Assembly (NCBI GenBank): GCA_948474755.1
Contig: CAOLHI010001044.1
Location: 558,001-622,000 of the forward strand
DNA from: Ctenosaura bakeri
Lineage: Eukaryota > Chordata > Lepidosauria > Squamata > Iguanidae
DNA length: 64,000 nt
Reading direction: 5' to 3'
Part shown: one piece after another, positions 34,236 through 45,284 of the stretch
Position numbering within the stretch: position 1 is the stretch's first letter
How the letters are laid out: every line of letters starts with the position of its first letter
Notes under the pieces: generated by a model
Databases searched by the model: none
The model's input: only the letters and a program-made list of their open reading frames with translations
What the model was told of the DNA's origin: nothing
Made by a program: the position numbers and the translations under genes

Positions 34236-34345
34236 GAGCTGAACAGAGCTGTGCAATTTTACTGTTTGAACCACAACTCCCGTAATCCCCTACCTTCCAC
34301 GTTCACTTGGGTATTCTAGGAGTAGCAACCCAGAAAAGAGACTGT
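34236..34345. mobile_element. Family C-like foldback, weak
   Basis: CCACAACTCCCGTAATCCCC faces TATTCTAGGAGTAGCAAC and AGAAAAG. Confidence 0.4.
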
Positions 34346-34610
34346 CCCAGGTTCTGATCTGAACATCTCATGCTGGAGATGCTAAAGTGGAGGTGGCCAA
34401 AATAATAAGCATCTATTTTTTTCCTATGGATTTCTTAAATTGAAAACTTTGCATATGTTTTAAAAACATTTTAAGATTAACATTTAAAAACAGCTCACAC
34501 ACTAGGCTCACTACCAGATCCAGTACAAATTACATAAGAGGTGTCAAGTATTCTTTGAAAGAGCTATGATTATTAATAAAGGTTGCCAACTGAGAAAAGC
34601 AAGGTAAGAA

Positions 34611-34841
34611 AATGTGTGTTTGCACATACCTTCAAGTTGCATGTACACTTATGGTGACCCCATGAATTTCCTAGGGTTTTCTTAGGCAAGGAACACTCAG
34701 AGGTAGCTTTGCCAGTTCCTTCCTCTGAAAAATAGCCTAAAGCATCTGGTATTCACTGGCAGTCTCCCACCCAAATATTAATCAGAGCTGACCCTGCTTA
34801 AATGAGATGGGATCTGGTGCTTTTAGGGTATTTAGGCCCTA
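34611..34841 (-). mobile_element. 5S-derived Sauria-type SINE
   Basis: CTGGTATTCACTGGCAGTCTCC, CACCCAAATATTAATCAGAGC and TGACCCTGCTTAAATGAGATGG are the complement of 5S rRNA segments. The tail CTTCAAGTTGCATGTACAC and ATGGTGACCCCATGAATTTC lies at the low-coordinate side. Confidence 0.9.
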
Positions 34842-35084
34842 ATACTACATGCATTAATTTAATCATATTTATTCTGTTCTATTTATAAAAATGAAGGATC
34901 TGTCAGGAGATTATAATTAAGTAACCACATTCATAATGAGATTTCCATTCAAATGATATTTTGATATATTCCAACTAGCATCACAATCTTTGCACTCTAA
35001 ATCTGAAATCAGATTTAGCTCCTCATCCTGGAAGAAGCCACTCTCCAGAGTATGAAGCACAGGACGTTCCCACTCTCTGAGAAC

Positions 35085-35160
35085 TCAGGGGTTATGAACC
35101 TGTGGCCCTTTCAATATTGTTGCATTTCAACTTCCCTGCTGCCATTCCTTTTTCCTTGTG
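35085..35160. mobile_element. Family D half copy
   Basis: GGTTATGAACCTGTGGCCC, TTTCAATATTGTTGCATTTC. One arm only. Confidence 0.45.
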
Positions 35161-35299
35161 CCTCTCATCTTATTTAGGCTGGAAGCCTGAGGGCAGAGAG
35201 CAGCCATATGAACTATTTGTAAGCTATTCTGGGAGGCTTTTTTGGCTGAATGGGGAAGTGTAAATACTTTATGTATTTATTTAAATACATAAACTCTAA

Positions 35300-35388
35300 T
35301 GAGCCCCATCCAGCATGGTCAGTGGTAAGGGATCATAGGAGCTGTAGTCCAACTTCTGGAAGGCCACTGATTCTCTAGTCCTGTGATA
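35300..35388. mobile_element. Family D half copy
   Basis: CCAGCATGGTCAGTGGTAAGG, GAGCTGTAGTCCAACTTCTGG and AAGGCCAC form one arm of the element. Confidence 0.55.
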
Positions 35389-35815
35389 ATGGATATTTTC
35401 TTTTTAATGGTACCAGGGATTGAACCTGGGACCTTCTACATCCAAAGTATGTACTCAGCTACAGATCTATTGTCCTTCCAATATATTTCATTTGGTGCAT
35501 CTTAGATTGTTTACAAGATACTATCGGCAGTACAGAATGTATTGCATGGTGATCCACCCTAATTAGCAACACACATTGAATATGAAAAATGAATACTTCA
35601 TTGCTGCACCTATACAGATCGGAATCTTCATTTGTACGCTACAGAAGAATGCTACTCAAAGAAAGCATACATGATCCACTAGCTGAGTCCTTGGCAAATT
35701 TCCAGGGAAGGAACACTTGGCAGTAGAATGGCACAAATACCATACCAGATTCTGGCATATTGAGGGGAAAAATGCCAGCCTCCCATATAAGACAGCTTGA
35801 TCTACAGTGCTATAG

Positions 35816-36009
35816 AGCCAGCATACTGTAATGGTCTGGGTGTTGGACTACAATCTTGGAGACAAGAGTTTGATTCCCTGCTCGGCCATTGAAATCCAAT
35901 GGGTGACCTGAGCACATCGCATAGTCTCAGACACACAATACTTCATTATAGGTTTGCTTTAGGGTTGCCATAAGTCAGAAATGACTTGAAGACACAAAAC
36001 AACAACAAG
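35816..36009 (+). mobile_element. tRNA-derived SINE
   Basis: GAGCCAGCATACTGTAATGG, GTTTGATTCCCTGCTCGGCC, AAATCCAATGGGTGACCTG and the tail GCCATAAGTCAGAAATGACTTG with ACAACAACAAG. Confidence 0.9.
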
Positions 36010-36177
36010 AATATCTACAGTACTGCAAAAACCCAACCTAACCATTATTTCCTACCTAAACTCTCACAATCTCATCATGTGCATATTTGTTCAAACTTAG
36101 GTCCCATAGAATTCAATCGGTTTTAAGGCACACACAAACACACACACAGGACTGCATCTTCAGAAGCAGGTGCAATT

Positions 36178-36560
36178 TTGTTGTTATTTGCCATCAAGTC
36201 AGTTTTGAGTTACGGTGACTCCACAAATGAAAGCTTTCCAAAATCCCCAGTGGTCTACTGTCCTCCTCAAGTCTTTAAAACTCAGGGCTGTGGCTTTCTT
36301 GATTGAGTCAATCCCCTGTAGTGTGGTCTCCCCCTTTTCTTACTTCTTTCCACTTTGCCAAAGATTATCATCTTTTCCAATGAATCAAATCGATATGTCC
36401 AAAGTACAACAGTCTCAGTTCTATTCTAGCAATTCACTTCTAGCAAGAGTACAGGTTAGATTTGGTCAAGCACCTCTCCATTTCTCTTTTTAGCAGTCTC
36501 TGGTGTCTGTAGAACTCTTCCTGTTGAAACAATCCATTTCAAAACTATCAACTTCTATCT
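36178..36560 (-). mobile_element. BovB/RTE LINE 3' fragment
   Basis: GCCATCAAGTCAGTTTTGAG, CAGGGCTGTGGCTTTCTTG, GATTGAGTCAATCC, CTTTCCACTTTGCCAAAG, ATCATCTTTTCCAATGAATC match the fragment at 27.6 kb in the same orientation. Confidence 0.8.
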
Positions 36561-37440
36561 CTATCCAAGCAGGGCTTCTAAACCTCTAATAGCTACGAGA
36601 TAAGCATTACCTACATGCCAGGACAAACCCCCTTTCCAGAATTTCTGCTTGCCATGTGGCAGTAAACAGCACAACTGGATCCAGTAGATTTTTTTCCCTG
36701 CTTGGGGGAAAAAATTGGCAGATGTAACTAAAACGCTTGGAGATTTAAGCATGATTGTCAGATATGAAGTTATTTTTGTAAACCAGAGGTAAATGTAGGC
36801 CAAAGAAGAAAAGATAATACAAACACTTGAAATATAGATACAATGGTCCTTCCAACCCCCCAACCCCCGCCAAAAGCAATGAAACCCTAAATAAACTGAG
36901 AAGACACCTGCTGAACAATAACGTATACCATTGCTCTTACTCTGTATCTTCAAGCCTCAAGCTATCATGGGTTAGTTCCACCCAAACTCTACCAACATAC
37001 ATTCAAGCACTTTGAAAGCATTTAGATTAGTTTCCGTTGAGTGGAGCAACTTCACAAGAATGAAACAGCAGAAATCAGAAAAATATCATGTGGTATATCT
37101 TCTCCAAAGCACATACCACAGTACAGTAGTTGCTATTTGATCCAATTCAATCAATACCACAAAACCACAAATCACAGTCTTCACCCAGAAATTCACATTT
37201 GCTCTCACCATCCTGGAATGACAAGGCTTATAATCCAAACGTATGCTTATCACTCAGAAGTAGCTTCCCCTATGTTCAATGGAGCTTATTCTCAGGGCTG
37301 TGTACATGAACTTGCAGTGCTTTTCCACACACTAACAAGTTACATACACAACCTTCTTCTCAACGTGAGCTCAAGGGCCAATGCCACTGCTTCTTCACAT
37401 TGCTTCTAGCAATTCCAAAAGGCACTTCTAACTATACAGT
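36561..37440. other. No recognisable feature
   Basis: Nothing supported. Confidence 0.35.
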
Positions 37441-37666
37441 GAGAACCAGGGTGGTGTAATTGTTTGAGTGTGGGACGAGGACTCTAAGAGGCTGGGATTC
37501 AAATTCCTGCTCAGCCATGGAAACCCATTGGGTGACCTTGGGCAGGTCATACTCTCTCAGCCTTAGAAGAAGGCAATGTCAAATCTCCTCTCAACAAATT
37601 TTACCAAGAAAAACCTCTGATAGGGTTGCCATATATCAAATTCAACTTGAAGACAAATGAAAACAA
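37441..37666 (+). mobile_element. tRNA-derived SINE, near full length
   Basis: AGGGTGGTGTAATTGTTTGAG, GGGATTCAAATTCCTGCTC, AACCCATTGGGTGACCTTGG, CTCTCAGCCTTAGAAG, TCAACTTGAAGACAAATG. Confidence 0.9.
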
Positions 37667-37734
37667 CTTTACAATCTATACAAGTTTACTTGAAACAAAT
37701 AGGCACTGAATGCAACTAAATGTACTCGTATATA

Positions 37735-37872
37735 GAATGATAGAACTGGAATAGACCACAAGAGGCATTGAGTCCAACCTCCTGCCATGCAGCAATGCAC
37801 CATCAAAGCATTCCTGACAGATGTCCATCCAGCCTCTGTTTAAAGACATCCAAAGAAGGAGACTTCACTACA
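37735..37872 (-). mobile_element. CR1 LINE 3' tip
   Basis: GATAGAACTGGAATAGACC, GTCCAACCTCCTGCCATGC, CCAGCCTCTGTTTAAAGAC and CCAAAGAAGGAGACTTCAC are the complement of the CR1 tail. Confidence 0.8.
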
Positions 37873-37900
37873 TAAGAATATGTACGGCTTCTGCCTTCTT

Positions 37901-38082
37901 AGAGCCAACGTGAAGTAGTCATTTGAGAAATGGACTATGACCCTAGAAACCAAGGTTCGATTCCCCACTTGGCCACTGAAACCCACTGGGTGACCTTGGG
38001 CACATCACACACTCTCAGACCCAGAAAACCCCATGATTGGGTCACCATGAGTCAGGAATGACCTGAAAGCATGCAACAACAA
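37901..38082 (+). mobile_element. tRNA-derived SINE
   Basis: GGTTCGATTCCCCACTTGGCC, AACCCACTGGGTGACCTTGG, GTCACCATGAGTCAGGAATG, ACAACAAC tail. Confidence 0.9.
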
Positions 38083-38824
38083 CCTGCCTTCTTCCAACTA
38101 GAACTTTTTTACAGTATTGGGCAGCTATAATTAATTTATTCTGAAGACGCACTCATAAAATTGCTCTAAAATGTTTAGAAAGCTCAGTGAATTTCTTGAG
38201 ATCACAAAAGAAACCTATAGTAACTCTTGAATAAGTTTACCTGAAACTGTGGGGTTTTTCAGGAATAAAAGAAAAAACGCTATTCTGACCAAACTACTTC
38301 AGATGCCGAATTATAAGTACTTGTCTAGTTCCTTTCAAACTGTTGAAGGTCTACTGTTGAGCGAGACTATGGCCCCTGAAGCTTAAAAGGCGTTTATCAA
38401 AATCTAAACATAGTAAGAGTGACATAGTTCAGATGCCTTGCAAATCAAACCTGCAATCATAGCCAAGAATTCAAGAGTGCAACAGTAGTAGTTGTGTAAT
38501 AGTAAACAACATGGAGAGGACAATATAACTGCTTTGGTCATTTGCCCAAATCCAGGACTCAAAGATCAATTTACACACAAAGAGCCAACAAAGCTTACGC
38601 TCAGTTACTTCAAAGCAAGCCAAACTGAGTTAATGTGTATTTTGGGGTTTGGGAGGATTTATTTTACTGCCATTGAAAGTCCAAGAGAAATCAGTGGTAT
38701 TACTCTGATGTAAACAGGTTCACTCTTTGGTCTTCATGCCTCCTGGAGAAATCTGTTGCAGCATGTTACCCTGGGGCTGATTCAGGGAACTGTCAAATCA
38801 ACCATTTTGCAGGGTCGCTTTGGG
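38083..38824. other. No recognisable feature
   Basis: Nothing supported. Confidence 0.3.
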
Positions 38825-39076
38825 AGAGCCAGTGTGCTAAAGTGTTTTAAGTGTTGGATTAGGGCATTGGGAGGTCAAGGTTCAAATCTGCACTCAACCA
38901 TGGAAACTCACTGGGTGGTCTTGGGCCAGTCACACTCTCTCAGCCTCAAAGAAAGCCAACAGCAAGCCCGCTGTTAAGAAATTCTGCCAAGAAAGGTTTG
39001 GATAGGTTGGATAGGATAGGTTTGCCTTACGGTTGCCAGAAGTCAGAAATGACTTGAAGGCAAACAACAACAACAG
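38825..39076 (+). mobile_element. tRNA-derived SINE
   Basis: GAGCCAGTGTGCTAAAGTG, AAGGTTCAAATCTGCACTC, CACTCTCTCAGCCTCAAAG, GCCAGAAGTCAGAAATGAC, ACAACAACAAC tail. A local GGTTGGATAGGATAGG duplication lies near 39000. Confidence 0.9.
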
Positions 39077-39517
39077 GAAGAAGAAGAACAAGCCATTTTA
39101 AGCCTTTTGGGCTAAAGGGCAGGGTAGAAAATAGTCTAATTAAAATAGAGATACAACTTAGGGGAAGGGAATGAGCGCAGGCTTTTCACTCGAAGAGGTC
39201 CCTCTTGGCTTTTAGAACTTTGTGGACATCAACCACTGACTCCAGAACTGTCCGCCTGGAGTCTTCTTCTCAGGTGATCTGTCAAGAGAGGCATCCAGTG
39301 CCAGGCTTCGAGTTTCTGGGACCGAAGTTACTCAACCCTTCCTGTCCTCCAGTAAAGGAGACAGCATCCTCTGTCATATCCGAATCGCCTTCTAAGCTCT
39401 AGAGAGGGGGGCGGTGGGGGGAGGCGGGAAGGGAGACCCAGCTGCCCTGCCCGCGGAGCCCCCTCCATCGTTGTTCTAGTCCAAACCAAGGCGTGTGCCC
39501 GCCGCCCCCACCTCTAG

Positions 39518-39690
39518 GCCATTTCCGCACGAGGCTGTTATAGCGCTATGATTCCACTTCCGACATCCTATGGAATCCTGGGGTTTGCAGTTTGGGGAGG
39601 GGCCGTCCGGCCCCTCCCCAAACTGCAAACCCCAGGATTCATAGGATGTCGGAAGTGGAATCATAGCGCTATACGCCTCGTGCGGAAATC
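39518..39690. mobile_element. Family A, near-intact palindrome at the CpG island edge
   Basis: Starts GGCCATTTCCGCACGAGGC and ends GCCTCGTGCGGAAAT around a GGGGCCGTCCGGCCCC centre. Both arms carry the private CACTTCCGACAT variant (others have CACTTTCAACAT). CpG sites are retained. Confidence 0.95.
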
Positions 39691-40577
39691 TCGCACTGGA
39701 CGGGGAAGAGCCACTCGCCTCCCCGCCCGTAAAGCCGACGCGCGCCGGCCACGCGTGGGCACCGTCGAGCCCCGCGCGTGCTCCGGGCTGTTCCCAAACC
39801 CCGAGGAGGAGAAGCGGAGGAAGGAAGGAAGGAGGTGGGGAAGCGGGAGTCCCAGAGCCAGAGCCCTCTTCCCCCGCCCCTGCCAAAAAAAAGCAAGCGC
39901 AAAGAGGCGTCCTGGCTCCGCGCGCAGCCGCTTCCTCCGCTCCCCCCGCCGGGGAAACCCCTCGCTTTGCGTGTGGGGGTCCACACGGGCTCCCTATTAA
40001 CTGAGCGCGGAGGAGAGACAAGGGGGACGCGCTTACCGCTCCAGGGATCTGTCAAAGCGGGCGACGGCCACGAGGGAGCCGCTCCGGAGGTGCGCGGCGG
40101 CCACTTCTCCCCCGCGCTCCTCTCCCCTTCCCTCCAAACCGCACGCCGCGCGAGTTCGAGCCGCGGTCCCAGGCTTACGCCATCCGCCTCCTGCTTCGCT
40201 CTTCCCTCGGCAAGGGCCAGGAATCGCCCGCTCCCCTCGCCCTCCCCGCCCCGCTCGCCCCTCTCTCCCGAAGCGAGGGCGAGACGGAGCCCCGCGACCG
40301 TCCCGAGCGAACGTCAGGAAAGACGCACCGACTCGCTGCGCCCGGACTCTGGGCTTCACCCCATCGCGCCGGGGAGCAACATCCTCAGCGGGGGACTCGC
40401 GCTTCGGCCCATCAGTCTGCGCTTCGGAGGCTTCCTATTGGGCGGGGGGCGGGGTTTGTCCGAGGATGGGCACCGAGGAGAACGCCTCCTTCCTTCGTCC
40501 CGCCCCTCCCTCTGCTTCTCCTCCGGATTCTGCACTTCCTTAGATGAGTCTGGAGCGCGCTCCGGGCGGAGAGGCGA
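39691..40577 (-). promoter_or_regulatory. CpG island with minus-strand promoter features
   Basis: Very GC- and CpG-rich, unlike the AT-rich surroundings. A CCAAT box reads on the minus strand at 40441-40437 (ATTGG on plus). It sits directly beside GGCGGGGGGCGGGG (40441-40455), a double GC box. Further CCCGCCCC boxes lie near 40499-40507. No TATA box is visible. The layout suggests minus-strand initiation at roughly 40350-40400; bidirectional activity is possible. Confidence 0.7.
40037..40380 (-). other. Candidate non-coding exon 1 (5' end approximate)
   Basis: Its 3' end is a minus-strand donor: TGGAGCG then GTAAGCGCG (donor 40036-40031). The upstream boundary is inferred from the CCAAT and GC boxes. 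A 108-codon frame from 40359 runs CG-GTAA into a stop exactly at the donor. If spliced to 9830 it would read CG|GTAA and stop at the same codon. The exon therefore behaves as 5' UTR, possibly with an upstream ORF. The pairing with exon 2 is inferred, not shown. Confidence 0.45.
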
Positions 40578-40756
40578 GGCCCTTTCCGCACTAGGCTGTT
40601 ATAGCGCGACGATTCCACTTTCAACCTCCTCTGGAATCCTGGGGTTTGCAGTTTCGGGAGGGGCCGGCCGGCCCCTCCCGAAACTGCAAACCCCAGGATC
40701 CAGAGGAGGTTGAAAGTGGAATCGTCGCGCTATAACAGCCTAGTGCGGAAACGACC
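40578..40756. mobile_element. Family A, near-intact palindrome
   Basis: 179 bp around GGGGCCGGCCGGCCCC. Both arms share GCGCGACGATTCC (others GCGCTATGATTCC) and CAACCTCCTCTGG (others CAACATCCTATGG). Confidence 0.95.
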
Positions 40757-41173
40757 TCTAGGCTGGATCCTCCCATCTTTGACATTCCGAACCTGCCCCC
40801 CTGAAGTTCAATATAACTTGCTGAGCATTCAAGGACTGCCGCTTTCAAAACCAACATTGGGTTCCGTAGAATTCCATCGGACTTCATCTTAGTGAGTTGT
40901 GTGAGTTCCAAACAGGAACTGCAGACAACAAAAGGGTGAAATCATGAACAGCTGGATCTTACGTTGACGTGCAAAACTGTGACTGTAAGCATTTAAAATG
41001 CGACTTGTTCCCCGCATTCCCTTCCTAAAAAGCAATTAAAAAAAAAAAACTCCAGTTAGAAAAAGAGTCTGGCCAATTACTAGGATGAACAAAAGGGATC
41101 AGAACAGAGAGTCCTGTAATGTGCCTCACAGGCACCCAGAGCTCTTCGGACATTTTGGCCTACAACGATCATT
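40757..41173. other. No recognisable feature
   Basis: The frames here are shadows of the adjacent palindrome. Confidence 0.35.
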
Positions 41174-41352
41174 GGCCATTTCCGCACGAGGCTGTTAGAG
41201 CGCTATGATTCCATTTCAGCCTCCTCTGGAATCCTGGGGTTTGCAGTTTCGGGAGGGGCTGCCTGGCCCCTCCCGAAACTGCAAACCCCAGGATTCCAGA
41301 GGAGGCTGAAAGTGGAATCATAGCGCTCTAACAGCCTTGTGCGGAAATGGCC
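41174..41352. mobile_element. Family A, near-intact palindrome, ATT target duplication
   Basis: 179 bp, flanked by ATT at 41171-41173 and 41353-41355. Both arms share GTTAGAGCGC and CAGCCTCCTCTGG. The only notable arm difference is a 1-bp deletion in CCATTTCAGCC (left). Confidence 0.95.
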
Positions 41353-41384
41353 ATTAACCCCTTCAAGCATGCCAAGTGGCTAAG

Positions 41385-41430
41385 GGCAATGGGAATTATA
41401 GTTCAAAACATCTGAAGGTAGGCTGTCAGG
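41385..41430. mobile_element. Family D half copy
   Basis: GGGAATTATAGTTCAAAACATC and TGAAGG resemble one D arm. Confidence 0.4.
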
Positions 41431-41792
41431 TTACCTGTCCCATGTCATCTCTGCCTTGAGCTGGAGGGCTGTTGGACCAGACCTTACTTAACCTTTTGTC
41501 GCTCAAAACATCAGCGCTTCTGTCTAGCTGGTTTGGGGCGTTCTGCAGCAGTGCCATCGGGAAAATGTAAAACAGGGCTGGAGAAAGACAGACTTTCAGT
41601 GCTGGATTGCAGCACTGTGTCTGCACTATGCAATGCAATAAAGTTTTACCTGTGAAAGAATGGGATTCTGCTCTATGCAAGCCTACTGTAAAAGTGAGTG
41701 CCTCCAGACAACAGCCAAGGTAAATGGCTGCCTCCAGAACCACTTACTGAGATTGTATGAGGACCAGAACAGAAAGAAAAGGGGAAAGCAGA
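41431..41792. other. No recognisable feature
   Basis: Nothing supported. Confidence 0.3.
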
Positions 41793-41936
41793 CCTTGGGT
41801 CACACTCCCTCAGCCTCAGAGGAAGGCGGAGGCAGAGCCAAACCCCTTCTGAACAAATCTTGACAAAAATACCCTGTGATAAGTTCACCTTAGGATCACC
41901 ATAAGTTGGAATTGACTTCAAGGCAAAGATCAACAT
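41793..41936 (+). mobile_element. tRNA-derived SINE, 5' truncated
   Basis: Begins in the body (CTTGGGTCACACTCCCTCAG) and runs to ATAAGTTGGAATTGACTTC with no ACA tail. Confidence 0.8.
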
Positions 41937-42770
41937 TAGCTTCCCTCACCAGCTACCCTGGCACGTTGAAAAAGCACAGATCTGTAAGCTTTGCCATCAA
42001 AATGGAAATCAAAAGTGGAGGCTGTTGAAAGAAAGAAAAATCATCCCAGGATGCATTTTAGAAGAAGCTTTCAAGTGGTGTCTAGAAATTCCAAATGTTT
42101 TTGTTTACTTTTGCAAGGCTTCCCTGACCTCTTTGCTTCATTTCACGTATGCCCAATGTTAGTTTTGAATAAAATGTTTGTGGAAACATGTTGAACTGCT
42201 GGCCTTTTTTGTGGTGAAGGAACCTATCCCAGTTCTTTCCAAGTTCCTGGTAAAGAAGTAAAGCCCAAGAACACATTTACTTTGTTAAGTAAGGTATATC
42301 TGTGTGTGCATGTGTATATGTTTTAAATATTAAATCTCTTTCACACACAACATAGAGAGAGAGAGAGGTGGAGGAGAATAGTTATTTTATATTTTAAAAA
42401 CTGCTCTTACATGGGGGTTCCATCACATATATTTGCATGTAAATATCGCATGTGCCTACCCAAGCAAATGGTTGGGTTTTGTTGTGACTAGAAATGAAAG
42501 ATTTTGGCTGCTTCTGTAAAAATGGTTGCAAGCAGAAAATTAGTACCTTGTAGGTGAAAACGGTACCTCTCCTATACTAAGTTTTTATTTGCTTGAAGTT
42601 GTTTAAGTAGTTTATGTTTTCAGGAGTCTGGGAGAAGCAAATGGCACCCCAGGTTCTTCAGGTTGAAGTGAGAAAGTCTACCATCTCTGGATTCTGCCAT
42701 TTCATTCTGCTGGTTGCCTAATAAGATAACAAGCAAAACATGTTTATTTGAGAGAGAGCAAACACCTTAG
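41937..42770. other. Unannotated; short microsatellites
   Basis: A TGTGTGTGCATGTG stretch near 42301 and a GA run at 42354-42367. No exon seen. Confidence 0.4.
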
Positions 42771-42962
42771 AGAGCTAGCATAATACAGTAGTTTGAGTAT
42801 TAGACTATAACCTGGAGACTAGGGTTTGATTCCCTACTCAGCCATGTAAACCCACTGAGTGATCTTAGGTGTGTCACACACTCTTGGCTCCAGAAAGCCC
42901 TGCAGTAGGTTCACCTTAGAGTTGCCTTAAGTTGGAAATGAGTTGAAGACACACAACAACAA
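42771..42962 (+). mobile_element. tRNA-derived SINE
   Basis: GAGCTAGCATAATACAGTAG, GGGTTTGATTCCCTACTCAG, ACCCACTGAGTGATCTTAGG, ACACAACAACAA tail. Confidence 0.9.
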
Positions 42963-43324
42963 ACTCTGCTGAATTCATGGGAATTTGATTACATATAGCT
43001 ACTATCCTAGGCATATTTTTCTGGAAGTTGATTGAGTTAAAATAAATGGTGCTTACTACAAAGTAGATTAGATCATTCTACAAAACTCACTAATAGCCCA
43101 AGAAGTCACACACATTCATCCAAACAGATAGGTCATCCTATGAACCACCTCTTCCAGCGATAGTGAAGGATGTCAAAGATGGCACTAGGCATTGACAAGA
43201 TGGTTGTGGCATAGAATAGATGCCCTAGAGCAGTTAGAGTGAAGAACACAGCATCTGGCCCTAAGCACTGGTGCCACAGTGGAGCTTCCCTCAACCTGGA
43301 ATCCTCCAGTGAGTGTATTATACC
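42963..43324. other. No recognisable feature
   Basis: Nothing supported. Confidence 0.3.
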
Positions 43325-43535
43325 TCCCATCATCCTCAGTCATGTTGTACAGTTGTAGTCCAACACATCTGTGAGCTGCCAGGCCAGGAAGGCTGCCTTA
43401 GGGTGGTGGAGGGATGGGTTTTAGTCCTTGAGATGTTTTGGCCATCAGCCTCAACTGGCATGGTCAGTGGTTAGGGATAATGGGAGTTGTATTCCAATAC
43501 ATTTGGAATGCCAAAGGTTCCCAGTCTTGTCTTGG
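43325..43535. mobile_element. Two family D fragments in series
   Basis: TCCCATCATCCTCAGTCATG with CAGTTGTAGTCCAACACATC, then TTGAGATGTTTTGGCCATC with GGCATGGTCAGTGGTTAGG and GGGAGTTGTATTCCAATAC. Confidence 0.55.
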
Positions 43536-44335
43536 AATAACCATTCCGGGACAGCTGCATGCAGTGTATCTACATGAAAATACCTTGGAGATGTTTCCCA
43601 TTCTTTATGGTGACTTTTCAACAATATGGTTTAAAATCTTTTTTCGTAGACAAAGGATGAAATCCAACATCATTAGATGTAGCAATAGCAACAGGGTTCC
43701 ATCATCATAGCCTGATTATCTTACCCACCAAAACCCAGCTTAGAAACCAGAGAGCCAAAGGAGTTCTGAAATTCTGGAGAGTGGAGTGGTGAACACAAAC
43801 AGTCCTCTCCCACCTGCAAGGTGCAATGTGAAAAGCAATGCAGTGACCCCATGGGGTCTTATCACAATTGCTTTTCACATTGCACCTTACTGATGAGAGG
43901 AGGATCATTGTTAAGTATATTGCTCTTTACCTCAGAACTCCCTCAGTTTGCGCAGCTGCCTGTCTTCTAAAGTGTGTTGCGGGGGGCAGATGCTGTCATT
44001 CCAATGGTGCCACAACTGTAAATGTGCATTGCAATATTTACAAGGTCATAAGTCTGACTTTTGACATCCTAAATATCGAACAGAGATAAACTAAATTTTG
44101 CTGTCAATAATAGTGAAGGAGGTGCCATTTTTAACAGCAGAATCTTGATATTTTTTATTGTGTATCTTAGAACTTTGGCAAATTTTCACTTTTAGCTGCA
44201 TAAAAGTAATTTGAATATAACTTATGAACTCTTGGTGGGCATACTGTATATATTTTGCCAAACTGTGAAAATCTTGAATCAGGCAAAATCCTAACTATAT
44301 GAACCTCAAATTGTCTCCTCGTTTCATGCCATTTT
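43536..44335. other. No family recognised; one local inverted repeat
   Basis: CAAGGTGCAATGTGAAAAGCAA (43817) is mirrored by TTGCTTTTCACATTGCACCTT (43868). This is a 20-bp inverted repeat over about 70 bp, possibly a foldback remnant. Confidence 0.5.
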
Positions 44336-44385
44336 TTCTCTCTCTTCTTTCTTTTTCTTTCTCTTTGTCTCTCTTTCTTTCTTAT
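44336..44385. repeat. (CTTT)n/(CT)n pyrimidine tract
   Basis: TCTCTCTCTTCTTTCTTTTTC-type low complexity. Confidence 0.9.
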
Positions 44386-44992
44386 TAAAATATTTATATC
44401 CCACTCCCAATCCAGAGCTCTCAGGGTGGCCCACAATAAAACCAATATGACAAATGATTTTTAATTATTTCAATATTTGATGAAATAATTAATACTTCCC
44501 TTCTTCTAAGTTTGTCAGTAAGGCAATAAGTACTAGAAACTTTGTTTGAAAATGAAAACTCTCTACTCCTAATACGTTATCTTAAAATATGTGCCAGGAA
44601 ACTCCTGAAGGTGCACAGCTTTTGAGCATGTCAGGTTTATGTCAGTTTCATCCTACTCAGACCAAGCAGTTCCTGAGGGTGGAGGAAAATTTCCTCAGTA
44701 TATATCAGAGGCAAGCATCGGGCCGGTGGTAAATTACAGATTTGCACATATTCTTACCACTTCCTTATCATAAGAATACATGCTAAGAAAAGTAGGGAAT
44801 AGGATCACTATAGTCAGAGGGCAACAGCCATGTTATTTCACTGGCTTTTCACTGCATATTTCACTGACTTTATGACTATGTGATGAGAACATCTTATATT
44901 CTCAGGTGGTTTCCACTTTTACTTAACAAAAATAAACAAAAATATCATGCTGAAAGTCAGCCTGTGGATGCTAAATTGCTCATCCACACTAT
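44386..44992. other. No recognisable feature
   Basis: Nothing supported. Confidence 0.3.
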
Positions 44993-45142
44993 AGGGCAAG
45001 GGTAAGCTGATTGAGGCCTTCGGGATGTTTGGCCTGAAACCCCCAGCATCTCTTACCACTGGGTATGCTCTCTAAGGATGGTGAGAGTTACGGTATGTTG
45101 CAGAAACATCTGGAGGGCCATAAGTGTCCCATCCTTGCTATA
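44993..45142. mobile_element. Family D foldback
   Basis: GGGATGTTTGGCCTGAAACC faces GCAGAAACATCTGGAGGGCC. Confidence 0.6.
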
Positions 45143-45284
45143 AGAGGGGTGGTAATCTTGTGCCTATCTAAATGTTGTTGGCCTGCAACTCCAAGCAGGT
45201 CTAGCCAGCATAGCAAATGGTGAGGAATGTAAGAAGTTGCAGTCCAGCAAAGTCTAGAGAGCTATATGATTTCCATCACTGCTA
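45143..45284. mobile_element. Family D foldback, immediately adjacent
   Basis: AAATGTTGTTGGCCTGCAAC and CTAGCCAGCATAGC face GAAGTTGCAGTCCAGCAAAG. Confidence 0.6.

Noticed and set aside
39778..40713. 311-codon open frame on the plus strand
   Set aside because: It spans the CpG island and half of a family A palindrome. Residue use (Pro, Arg, Ser, Gly) reflects GC content, and the splice and CCAAT evidence points to the minus strand.
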